A stretch of DNA of 15,010 nt, taken from positions 1 to 15,010 of the forward strand of contig JBBSWW010000014.1 in NCBI GenBank assembly GCA_038046085.1. The letters are read 5' to 3'. The position numbers and the translations under genes were made by a program. The stretch comes from GW2011-AR18 sp038046085. GTDB taxonomy: Archaea > Nanobdellota > Nanobdellia > SCGC-AAA011-G17 > GW2011-AR18. The notes under the pieces were generated by a model. That model was not told where the DNA came from, ran no database searches, and saw only the letters and a program-made list of their open reading frames with translations. Below, in pieces: positions 1 to 6,703 of this stretch; the stretch's first letter is position 1, and each line of letters opens with the position of its first letter.

Positions 1-1273
1 TTCTTGATAAATGCCCAGCCTACTAATCTCCATCTTGTTGCTATTCTTCTTGATATTGCTATCTTGCTTCCCTCTTCTGCGCATACTTGTCTTTTTAATT
101 TTACAAAGATCTTGTTCTTCTCTAATGTTGTTACTATTCCTGCTGTTGTTGCAGAATTTACATTTAACATCAATGGTTCTCCTTTCTTTATTGGTTCTAC
201 TTTTACCTCATCTTTGCTTCCTATGACATTTTCTAATAATTTTGGTTCTAATTTTAATTCATTCCATAATGGAGGCATTTTTCCTTCTAACCCTACTATT
301 GTACCACTAAGTTGATCTCCTTTTACTATTGATGGGTCTAGTTTTGTTAATACTGCTATTGATCCTCCTGGACCTACTTCTTCTACACTTTTTCCGCCTG
401 TTTTTAAACTCTCAACTACTGTCTTGATTGATATATATTTTTCTACTCCTTTATCTGATATTAATCTTCCAGGGCTTATCTCTACTTTATCTCCTACTTT
501 TATTATTCCCTGCTTTAAGCTTCCACCTAAGATTCCCCCTACTATTTTTTTGATATCACTTCCTGGCTTGTTTACATCAAAGCTTCTTGCTACAAACATT
601 ATTGGATTCTTTGTATTATCTCTGTTTGGAGTTTTCATTACACTTTCTATTGCTTCTATTATGTAGTTTATGTTTACATTATATTTTGCTGATACTGGTA
701 TTATTGGTGCATTTTCTGCTATGCTTCCTTTTACAAATTCTCTTATTTTTTCTTGGTTCTTTATTGCATCCTCTTTTGTTACTAAATCTATCTTGTTCTG
801 TATTATTACTACATTTTTTATATCTTCTATCTGTAATGCCATTAAATGTTCTTTTGTTTGTGGTTGTGGACATTCCTCATTTGCTGCTATTAGTAATAGA
901 GCTCCATCCATTATTGCTGCTCCTGATAACATAGTTGCCATAAGAGTTTCATGTCCTGGTGCATCTACAAAACTTACTATTCTTTGTGGTTCACATTTTT
1001 CACATTGTTTTTTTGTTGAATATGTATGTTCTTCACATTTATAGATAGGTGCATCTGCATATCCTAATTTTATTGTGATTCCTCTCTTTATCTCTTCAGA
1101 ATGAGTATCTGTCCATTTCCCTGATAGAGCCTGTAACAAACTAGTTTTTCCATGGTCAACATCTTTGGTATATAAGCAAAAGCTTAGTAATGTCCAATTA
1201 GACCAATGTTAATGCTAGGTTGTTTCATAAGTTCTTCTTGTATAACTTTTTCTTTCTTCAAGTTTTTCTCCAT
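1..1273 (-). CDS. eif2g: Translation initiation factor aIF2 subunit gamma, interrupted by a 29-base candidate intron; 3' end cut by window edge
   Basis: GTPase subunit of the heterotrimeric factor that brings Met-tRNAi to the small ribosomal subunit. With bases 1163-1191 removed, the minus strand reads open from ATG at 1273 to the window edge: 414 full codons plus two bases, and the family is about 410-415 aa, so only the last codon or so is missing. Seen in the spliced protein: G1 GHVDHGKT (27-34), WTDTHSEE, G2 RGITI (Thr57), Zn knuckle C70/H73/C81/C84, G3 DAPGHE (94-99), G4 NKID (150-153), G5 SAK (185-187), and near the end the family signature SRRIATRWRLVGWAFIK. Unspliced, the frame reads GH-Tyr-stop at codon 30 and the rest of the protein is in another frame with no start codon before the P-loop. 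A TATA box lies about 28-36 bases upstream. The gene is almost certainly functional, because it is essential, normally single copy, and every other motif is intact. Confidence 0.96.
1163..1191 (-). other. Candidate bulge-helix-bulge (BHB) intron, 29 nt, inside the aIF2-gamma P-loop codons
   Basis: Read along the minus strand. The 5' exon ends UUGGAC (1197-1192) and the 3' exon begins AUGUUGACC (from 1162). Exon UUGG (1197-1194) pairs with intron CCAA (1168-1165), giving exactly 4 bp. Bulge 1 is ACA (1193-1191) and bulge 2 is AGA (1164-1162). The inner hairpin is UAAGC (1186-1182), loop UUUU (1181-1178), GCUUA (1177-1173). The outer helix pairs UGGUC (1205-1201) with GACCA (1157-1153), with a few weaker pairs between it and bulge 2. 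Cutting each bulge after its second base removes 29 nt and joins C|AT, restoring GGA CAT GTT GAC CAT GGA AAA (GHVDHGK). BHB structures are the known substrate of archaeal tRNA splicing endonuclease, which also removes introns from a few archaeal mRNAs such as cbf5. The inner helix next to bulge 1 is loose (a 3x3 mismatch region), so this is a relaxed BHB. Splicing itself is inferred. Confidence 0.88.
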
Positions 1274-1300
1274 TTATGGTAATTTGTTGAATTCAGCTTA

Positions 1301-1309
1301 ATTTATAAA
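1301..1309 (-). promoter_or_regulatory. TATA box of the aIF2-gamma gene
   Basis: Minus strand reads ATTTATAAA about 28-36 bases upstream of ATG 1273, so the transcript probably has little or no 5' leader. No Shine-Dalgarno site is seen before the ATG. Confidence 0.6.
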
Positions 1310-1350
1310 TTTAACCTTGACATATAGTATATGCTTATTAAAATTAATAA

Positions 1351-1450
1351 NNNNNNNNNNNNNNNNNNNNNNNNNNNNNNNNNNNNNNNNNNNNNNNNNN
1401 NNNNNNNNNNNNNNNNNNNNNNNNNNNNNNNNNNNNNNNNNNNNNNNNNN
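1351..1450. other. Assembly gap of 100 N between aIF2-gamma and pheT
   Basis: Exactly 100 N, the usual placeholder for a gap of unknown size. It begins about 40 bases above the aIF2-gamma TATA box and ends two bases beyond the pheT stop codon. The true distance is unknown and a small gene or the pheT terminator could be hidden here. Confidence 0.95.
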
Positions 1451-1452
1451 AA

Positions 1453-3102
1453 TCATAGTTTAAACAACTCACTTAAATTTATCTCTAATCCTGTGCATGG
1501 CATTTCTATTCCAAAATTCTCTAATACTTTAGGATTTATTTCCCCAAAGTTTCCTACATGTTCATTTTCTACTTTTATTTTTGCATTTCTTCCTTTTATG
1601 AATGTTTCATGTTCTACTTCTGTTAATTCATATTTTATTCCTAATGCATTAAATAAATAGTCTAATACCTGTTTCATTTCTGTGAAGTTTGCATTTGCAT
1701 GACAATTGACTATTGATAGTTTCAATATATCTTTACATCCTACATCTTTTGTATTATCTATTACTGTTGTATGGCTTATCTCAAATAATTTCTGTGGATA
1801 TTCTGCACTTCTATTGTTTTCTAAAGATTTCATTAATTCTGGTAATAACCATTGTCTCATCATGTTTATTCCTTGTTCTACTGTTGTTCCTAGTTTTACA
1901 TATCCTGGTTCTTTTATATTCATTTTTTCAAACTGTGTTTCATTATTTGTTAGCATTAATGTAAAACATTCCTGGTATCCTAGTCCTGTTAATAATTTAC
2001 TTATTTCATCTTTTACTTTGACACTTCTTGTTGTCTCTCCTACTGACTCTACATTTTTCATTCTTAATTCTAAATTATTAAATCCATAAGTTCTTGCTAT
2101 ATCATCTGCTATGTCTATATCATGCCATATATCACTTCTTAACGGATCAACTATTAATATCAAACTATCAGTATTAGTTTTTACAACTTTATGATTCATT
2201 TTTTCTAATAATTTTTTTACTTCATTTGTTTTTAATGATGTTCCTAATATTTTATTTACATATCCAACTTCTATTGTTCTTTTTTCTCCTTTGAATTCTG
2301 GTGTTATTATCTTATTTCCGTTATCGATCTCTACTGAATATATTTTTCCTCCGATTCCTGCTAATGCACTTACCATAACATTCAGTGCCATCCTTATTGT
2401 CTGTATATCCTTTCCAGATACCTCTACAAATACCTCTGTTGTTCTCTCATCTACTCTTCCCAGTTCATGTGAATTTATTATTGGTGGCATTGATAAGATT
2501 TTATTATTAGAATCTTTGAATAATGGATATTTCTCCCATCTCTCAAGTAAGTGTTTGTATTTCATTCCTGTTGGATGTTTCTCTAGTATTTCTCTTCCGT
2601 TTATCTCTTTATTATATTCTAATGGTCTGAATTTTATCTGTTCTGGTTTTTCTGCTGTGAATGTTATCGGGAATTTTATTTTCTCTAATGGATATATTCC
2701 TATTGCTCCTTTCTTTCTGTTTCTTAAGAATGTAGAACCGATTTTTTCCTGTACTCTTATTATCTCTCTTATCTTTTGGTCATCTAGTTTTAATCCTTTT
2801 ACTACTGCAGCCGCAGTATTTGTCCACTCTTTTGCTGGTTGTTTTACATTTAGTTTATAGTTTGATTTATTGATTTTTATCTCTTCATTTTTATTTCCTA
2901 AATAGCTTCTTAGTAATCTTCCTAATCCATATGTAGAAAGTAGATCAGGTCTCTCTGCTGTGATGTCTATTCTTAATTTGTCTCCTTCAACATTCTCTAA
3001 TTCATATCCTAGACTGAATAATATTTCTTCTAATTCTTTTATCTCTAGTTTTCTTCCTAATATTTTGTTCAGTTGTTTATGTTCTGTCTCTAATATTACC
3101 AT
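1453..3102 (-). CDS. pheT: Phenylalanine-tRNA ligase subunit beta, archaeal type
   Basis: Beta subunit of the (alpha-beta)2 class II synthetase that charges tRNA-Phe. At 549 aa it has the normal length of the archaeal/eukaryotic-type subunit, which lacks the bacterial N-terminal tRNA-binding domain. Visible parts: N-terminal region with ITAERPDLLSTYGLGRLLR (about 47-65), B3/4 editing-type domain (about 90-260, containing MPPIINSHELG), B5 domain (about 275-345, containing SDIWHDIDIADDIARTYGF), and a C-terminal catalytic-like domain with the LTNNETQF and RQWLLPELMKSLENN segments. The start at 3102 overlaps the pheS stop by 7 bases (AAATGGTAA), so translation is probably coupled. It is complete: the TGA at 1453-1455 lies just before the assembly gap. 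Confidence 0.97.
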   Translation of the reverse strand: MVILETEHKQLNKILGRKLEIKELEEILFSLGYELENVEGDKLRIDITAERPDLLSTYGLGRLLRSYLGNKNEEIKINKSNYKLNVKQPAKEWTNTAAAVVKGLKLDDQKIREIIRVQEKIGSTFLRNRKKGAIGIYPLEKIKFPITFTAEKPEQIKFRPLEYNKEINGREILEKHPTGMKYKHLLERWEKYPLFKDSNNKILSMPPIINSHELGRVDERTTEVFVEVSGKDIQTIRMALNVMVSALAGIGGKIYSVEIDNGNKIITPEFKGEKRTIEVGYVNKILGTSLKTNEVKKLLEKMNHKVVKTNTDSLILIVDPLRSDIWHDIDIADDIARTYGFNNLELRMKNVESVGETTRSVKVKDEISKLLTGLGYQECFTLMLTNNETQFEKMNIKEPGYVKLGTTVEQGINMMRQWLLPELMKSLENNRSAEYPQKLFEISHTTVIDNTKDVGCKDILKLSIVNCHANANFTEMKQVLDYLFNALGIKYELTEVEHETFIKGRNAKIKVENEHVGNFGEINPKVLENFGIEMPCTGLEINLSELFKL

Positions 3103-4446
3103 TTTTTTGTTACCTTATGTTCTCTTAACCATTTTAAATCAGAAGTTGCTCCTAGCATGTTTCTTACATCTTTCTGTTCATGTATCATCATTGCTAATCT
3201 CTCAACTCCCAATCCCCATGCTATTACTGGAACTTTTATTCCGTATGGTTCTAGTGATTCTGGTCTGAATATTCCTGAATTTATTAGTTCTATCCATTTT
3301 CCTAATTGTTCATTATATCCGTATGCTTCCATTGAAGGCTCAGTATAAGGATTATATGTTGGTTTGAATTTTATCTTATGTATTCCCATCTTGTTATAGA
3401 ATTCTTTGATATATCCCATTAGATCTCTTAACGTTAATCCTTCATCCATTATGAATCCCTCTACTTGGTGGAATTCTGGTAAATGAGTAGAGTCTATTGC
3501 CTCATTCCTGAATATTCTTCCTATATAGAAATATTTTGCTGGTTGTTTTATTCCTTTCTCTCCAAAATATCTGAATGTTGTAGCAGTAGTATGTGTTCTT
3601 AGTAATAATTGTTTAGCTACACTCTCATCGAATTTGTATCCGTATCCTTTTGATCCTGATTTTCCACCGTTCTCATGCACTTCAGCTACTTTCTTTACTA
3701 ATTGTATTGGTAATTTCCCCTCTTTATTTAAGTAGAATGTATCTTGTACCTCTCTTGCTGGATGATCCTGTGGTATCCACATTGAATCCATGCACCAGAA
3801 TGCTGTTTCAACTAATGGTCCTTCCATCTCTTTGAATCCCATATCTAAGAATATTCTTCTTATATANNNNNNNNNNNNNNNNNNNNNNNNNNNNNNNNNN
3901 NNNNNNNNNNNNNNNNNNNNNNNNNNNNNNNNNNNNNNNNNNNNNNNNNNNNNNNNNNNNNNNNNNTTTTGCAGAATCTTTTAATTTCATTAATAATTGT
4001 TCTTCATCAGATACTTTCTCTAATATAGAAAGTCCTTGTTCAGTTATCTTAAATTTTGCTTCTTTTTCTTTTATTGTCTCTAGATAATTATTTCTTCTTA
4101 ACAACCCTATACATGCATTTACCTCTTCATTGCTTAATTCTGCTTTTTGTTTTATATCTTCTAAGTTTAATATTGAATTTTTTATAGCTTTTAAGAATCT
4201 TTTTTCCGGAAGTCCGTGTTCTGAATATTTTTTTCCATGATCTGTTAATTTTATTATCTGTGTTATTGTTAATTCATTTGTTACTAATCCTTTACTCTCT
4301 AACCATTGTGCTGCTCTTGTTATCTCTACTTCTTCTAGTTTAGAATTCTTTGCTATTTCTGATTGTAAGTTATTGAATTTTAGTAATGGTAATAATTTTC
4401 TTTCTAAAGGATGTAACTGGTTCACTATCTTTTTGACTTCTGTCAT
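3096..4446 (-). CDS. pheS: Phenylalanine-tRNA ligase subunit alpha, interrupted by an assembly gap
   Basis: Catalytic subunit of Phe-tRNA synthetase, here in two readable parts. 4446-3967 gives residues 1-160: winged-helix-type N-terminal domains starting with LHPLERKLLPLLK. 3866-3096 gives the catalytic core from YIRRIFLDMGF onward: PQDHPARE, motif 2 FRNE followed by HLPEFHQVEG, the Phe/ATP site region, and motif 3 WGLGVERLAMM. The two parts are each in frame to the gap edge, but 100 N is not a multiple of three, so the real gap must differ from 100. The parts add to about 416 aa, against about 500 in archaeal relatives, so roughly 80-90 residues (linker and start of the core) are probably missing; that number is my estimate. 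The start at 4446 sits about 25-32 bases below a TATA box. Not a real frameshift. Confidence 0.95.
3867..3966. other. Assembly gap of 100 N inside pheS
   Basis: A placeholder gap. The reading frame of pheS at both edges shows that the real missing length is a multiple of three, so it is not 100. Confidence 0.95.
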
Positions 4447-4470
4447 TAAGTATTCTAATAAATATTTGGT

Positions 4471-4478
4471 TTATATAA
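4471..4478 (-). promoter_or_regulatory. TATA box of the pheS-pheT operon
   Basis: Minus strand reads TTATATAA 25-32 bases upstream of ATG 4446. This predicts a nearly leaderless pheST transcript. Confidence 0.6.
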
Positions 4479-4492
4479 GTTATGTTTAAAGA

Positions 4493-4774
4493 TTATTCAT
4501 TAAATCCTGTAATATTTTCTTTTTGTAAACCATAAACAAAACTTGTAGCTACCACTGGATTTACTTGAGTGTAATTTGATAATAAATTAATATATCTTTC
4601 CGGTATAATAGTAAAGATAGATAAACCATTGTCAGCATCTCTAGATAATTTCGCTGCCTCTCTTGCTCTAGAAAGATTTTCACATCCAAAAGCAGTATTT
4701 ATCTTTTCACCGACCACTTCTACTAATGTAAGCTTTCTCTGAGGATCTTGTACCAAGAATAATATTGTTTTCAT
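4493..4774 (-). CDS. Small conserved-looking protein of unknown function, co-transcribed with a TrmB-like regulator
   Basis: 93 residues starting MKTILFLVQDPQRKLTLVEVVG. I do not recognise the family. It has no membrane segment or signal peptide, one Cys, and alternating beta/alpha-looking segments, so it is probably a small cytosolic protein. The start at 4774 is chosen because its ATGA overlaps the TGA of the upstream TrmB-like gene by 4 bases; ATG 4783 (METMKTIL) would give 96 residues and a 13-base overlap. The tight overlap implies translational coupling, so it may act with the regulator as a partner or ligand sensor. That role is inferred only from position. The gene ends shortly before the pheS promoter. 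Confidence 0.75.
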   Translation of the reverse strand: MKTILFLVQDPQRKLTLVEVVGEKINTAFGCENLSRAREAAKLSRDADNGLSIFTIIPERYINLLSNYTQVNPVVATSFVYGLQKENITGFNE

Positions 4775-5562
4775 TGTTTCCATACTTGTTCAAACATCTC
4801 TTTTAACGCACCTGCAAAGAATGGTGTTGATACCCATATTCCTACATCTGTGTTATTATCTTGTACTTTGTCGTGATTTACCATGAATACTAGTTCCTTA
4901 TCATCTACTACGACAAATCTTGCATTTAAATTTATATCCTTTACTTCTGCATACTCTTTTAGTTCTTCTGCTGCCTCTCTTGCTTTGTCTGTCTTTATTG
5001 GTGCAGCTATTCTTACTTTTACTTTGTTATTTTTTACTTTCTTTAGTGCTGTTTTTAAATATTCTGCTTTTCTTGCTATTCCATCTGCAGTAGTCACTAT
5101 TAATACTTCTTTTTCTGCATTGTTGATTAGGTTATTTATATGGTCGTAGATATTCTCTCTTCCTTTGAAGCTTCCTGCGATTGTGCTTGGGTCTACGTTA
5201 TCTATTCCATGTTTGAATAATAAGCTTAATTCCTTGAATACCTCTGTTGTCTGTACATTCTCTAGCATCTGTATCTGTTCTTCTGCTCTGTCCTGTAATC
5301 CTTTCTTTACTCTCTTTAAAATCTCTGTTGGCTGTACTGCTAGGTATTTTATTGGTCTCCCTAGCTTCATGATTATGAATCCTTTCTTTTCTAAACTTTC
5401 TAATATATCGTATGCTCTTGATCTTGGTACGTTGCTTAAGTCGCTTAATTCACCTGCTGTTGCTGCCCCTTTTCCTAATAATGATACCCAGATCTTTACT
5501 TCGTATATATTTAAGTTAAAAGTACTTCTTAACTTCTTCAATAGTTCTTCTTTAACAATCAT
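4771..5562 (-). CDS. TrmB-family transcriptional regulator
   Basis: About 263 aa from ATG 5562. Residues ~10-75 form a winged helix-turn-helix (NIYEVKIWVSLLGKGAATAGELSDLSNVPRSRAYDILESLEKKGFI), followed by GRPIKYLAVQPTEIL, typical of TrmB proteins. A coiled-coil-like stretch follows, then a C-terminal PLD-like effector domain (about 125-263) with FKGRENIYDHINNLI and RFVVVDDKELVF. The family binds palindromic operators and often sugars or other small ligands; no ligand can be read here. An in-frame ATG at 5583 exists, but it is only 10-17 bases below the TATA box, too close for the transcript to include it, so 5562 is preferred. Divergent from the 5673 gene, with an imperfect palindrome between them that could be its operator. 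Confidence 0.88.
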   Translation of the reverse strand: MIVKEELLKKLRSTFNLNIYEVKIWVSLLGKGAATAGELSDLSNVPRSRAYDILESLEKKGFIIMKLGRPIKYLAVQPTEILKRVKKGLQDRAEEQIQMLENVQTTEVFKELSLLFKHGIDNVDPSTIAGSFKGRENIYDHINNLINNAEKEVLIVTTADGIARKAEYLKTALKKVKNNKVKVRIAAPIKTDKAREAAEELKEYAEVKDINLNARFVVVDDKELVFMVNHDKVQDNNTDVGIWVSTPFFAGALKEMFEQVWKQ

Positions 5563-5592
5563 TTTACAACTATACAATAACAACAGTAAAGG

Positions 5593-5600
5593 TTTATAAA
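5593..5600 (-). promoter_or_regulatory. TATA box of the TrmB-like gene
   Basis: Minus strand reads CTTTATAAACC with the core at 5593-5600, about 31-38 bases upstream of ATG 5562. It decides the start in favour of 5562 over 5583. Confidence 0.6.
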
Positions 5601-5607
5601 GCTTTTC

Positions 5608-5635
5608 ATTATAGTTACTAGATAGTAGTTATAAT
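5608..5635. promoter_or_regulatory. 28-base imperfect palindrome in the divergent intergenic region, candidate TrmB operator
   Basis: The arms read ATTATA-GT-TACTA on the left and TAGTA-GT-TATAAT on the right, around a GA centre. 22 of 28 positions match the reverse complement. It lies directly upstream of the TrmB-like gene's TATA/BRE region and upstream of the start of the 5673 gene. Such a palindrome beside a TrmB-type gene is a plausible autoregulatory site; binding is inferred. Confidence 0.45.
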
Positions 5636-5643
5636 ACGTTAAT

Positions 5644-5660
5644 TATTTAAAGCTATAAAA
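5644..5660 (+). promoter_or_regulatory. TATA-like element of the 5673 gene
   Basis: Two AT-rich candidates, TATTTAAA (5644-5651) and CTATAAAA (5653-5660). The first has the usual 22-30 base distance to ATG 5673. Confidence 0.4.
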
Positions 5661-5672
5661 GGTTCATTAAAT

Positions 5673-5939
5673 ATGGAAATATCAGATATTATACATAATC
5701 CAGCAGTATTAATAGAAACAGGATTATATGTATTTAAAGGATTGCAGTATTTTTACTATGCCAGTCTCCTAGATAAGGATACTTATAATGAATTTACAGA
5801 TGAAGAAAAAAAATTTGTAGATCACAGGTTTAAAGTTTTAAGAGTTGTAAGTTTATTGCCTACACCATTAGATATAGCATTACTAGGCTATCATATGATT
5901 AAAGAAATAATTAATGATAAAGATGACACAATATTCTAG
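5673..5939 (+). CDS. Small hypothetical protein, 88 aa
   Basis: Not recognised. It starts MEISDIIHNPAVLIETGLYVF, has an aromatic segment (LQYFYYASLL), a charged middle (YNEFTDEEKKFVDHRFK) and a moderately hydrophobic segment VLRVVSLLPTPLDIALLGYHMIKEII near the C-terminus, which could be a membrane-associated helix pair. No Cys and no catalytic motif is seen. Codons mostly end in A, like the minus-strand genes to the left and unlike the T-ending codons of the next genes. It is divergent from the TrmB-like gene across the palindrome, so it could be a target of that regulator. Confidence 0.7.
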   Translation: MEISDIIHNPAVLIETGLYVFKGLQYFYYASLLDKDTYNEFTDEEKKFVDHRFKVLRVVSLLPTPLDIALLGYHMIKEIINDKDDTIF

Positions 5940-5989
5940 ATTGGTGAATAAATATGTACAAAAGCCTATGAATTTGAACTAAATCCAAA

Positions 5990-5999
5990 CATTTAAATA
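5990..5999 (+). promoter_or_regulatory. TATA box of the metal/thiol gene cluster
   Basis: CATTTAAATA 22-31 bases upstream of ATG 6021, preceded by CCAAA as a possible BRE. Short leader expected. Confidence 0.5.
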
Positions 6000-6020
6000 A
6001 AATGAATTCTTTCAAGTGTC

Positions 6021-6563
6021 ATGTCTAAAAAGAAGGTGAATAATCTAGTTAAGTATAGTATCTATTTAATTATACTCTTAATAGCTATTGGTTTAGCTTA
6101 TTCTGTTTATTCTTTTAAAAAAAGTAGTTCTGGAGAAAATTCTGAATCTTTTATTGTCTGTAAAGATGAAAATAATTGTATTGCCACTATGCACATTCAT
6201 GCTGATATAGAGATTGATGTATGCAACCAAAAGTTAGATCTTCCTTTAGAAGCAGGTAATAAAAGAGGTTCTCATACACATAAAGAAAGAAACTTGTTGC
6301 ATTTTGAGGAGAGATTAAGTTATAATAACAAAACCCATAAGATCATTGATGTAGAGCCACTTAGACTTAAAAGTTTCTTCAATCATGAGTCTGTTAATAT
6401 TAAATTTTCTAATGAGTGTATTGGTGATAAATGCAATAATGATCTTTGTAATAATGTTCCTGGAAGTATTAGGATGTTTGTTAATGATGTTGAAAACTTC
6501 CAGTTCCATGATTATGTCTGGAATGATGATGATAATATAAAAATAACTTTTGGAGGAGAATAA
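6021..6563 (+). CDS. Membrane-anchored exported His/Cys-rich protein
   Basis: 180 aa. Short basic N-terminus, one transmembrane anchor (about 10-32, YSIYLIILLIAIGLAYSVYS), and an extracytoplasmic domain with MHIHADIEI (H58, H60), SHTHKERNLLHFE (H85, H87, H94), and RMFVNDVENFQFHDYVWNDDDNIKITFGGE at the end. The layout, a His-rich strand, an HTH...LH.E block, an LxxFF segment, then MFVN...D.I.I, resembles a family of uncharacterised exported archaeal and bacterial proteins that I recall but cannot name. Six Cys (47, 53, 68, 133, 138, 143) could form disulfides or, with the His, bind a metal. It is the first gene of a run with a TRASH-like protein and a CcdA-like protein, which supports a metal or thiol-redox role outside the cell. 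Function is inferred. Confidence 0.85.
   Translation: MSKKKVNNLVKYSIYLIILLIAIGLAYSVYSFKKSSSGENSESFIVCKDENNCIATMHIHADIEIDVCNQKLDLPLEAGNKRGSHTHKERNLLHFEERLSYNNKTHKIIDVEPLRLKSFFNHESVNIKFSNECIGDKCNNDLCNNVPGSIRMFVNDVENFQFHDYVWNDDDNIKITFGGE
6552..6556 (+). promoter_or_regulatory. Strong Shine-Dalgarno site inside an operon
   Basis: GGAGG nine bases before ATG 6566. It is one of the few clear ribosome-binding sites in the window and supports the reality and start of the tiny gene that follows. Confidence 0.65.
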
Positions 6564-6565
6564 AT

Positions 6566-6703
6566 ATGGATAAAAATAATTGTTTTGTTTGTAAAAAAAT
6601 ATTAAATAAAGTTATTAGTTTTGAATCTAAAAAATTCTGTTCTGATAAGTGTGTTAAGAAATTTAATGATTGTAAAAAGAAAAAGGTTTGTGAATTTTGC
6701 TAG
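6566..6703 (+). CDS. 45-residue Cys-rich protein with TRASH-like metal-binding motif
   Basis: Reads MDKNNCFVCKKIL, then FESKKFCSDKCVKKF, then DCKKKKVCEFC and stop. Cys at 6, 9, 25, 29, 36, 42, 45. The C6-x18-C25-x3-C29 spacing with the FCSxxC core closely resembles the TRASH domain (C-x19-22-C-x3-C) of heavy-metal sensing and trafficking proteins, and the tail adds a CxxC. Very Lys-rich and cytosolic. It has a good GGAGG ribosome-binding site, starts 2 bases after the previous gene and its TAG directly abuts the ATG of the CcdA-like gene, so it is an operon member. It may be a metal chaperone or metallothionein-like carrier for the membrane proteins beside it; this is an inference. Confidence 0.8.
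   Translation: MDKNNCFVCKKILNKVISFESKKFCSDKCVKKFNDCKKKKVCEFC

Noticed and set aside
1163..1191. Simple pseudogene or sequencing insertion in aIF2-gamma
   Set aside because: All other motifs are intact over 414 codons, the factor is essential, and a random 29-base insertion would not be expected to form a 4-bp helix with two 3-base bulges cut at symmetric positions. Only raw reads can fully exclude an assembly artefact.
1153..1273. Programmed frameshift instead of an intron in aIF2-gamma
   Set aside because: The frame of the downstream part is open back through the insertion, so a -1 shift before the stop is formally possible. It would insert about 11 residues inside the P-loop and lose a conserved His, and no slippery heptamer is present. 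The BHB fold with exact restoration of the motif explains the data better.
3808..3866. Frameshift in pheS suggested by reading straight through the 100 N
   Set aside because: The two parts are each in frame to the gap edge; the mismatch comes from the arbitrary N count.
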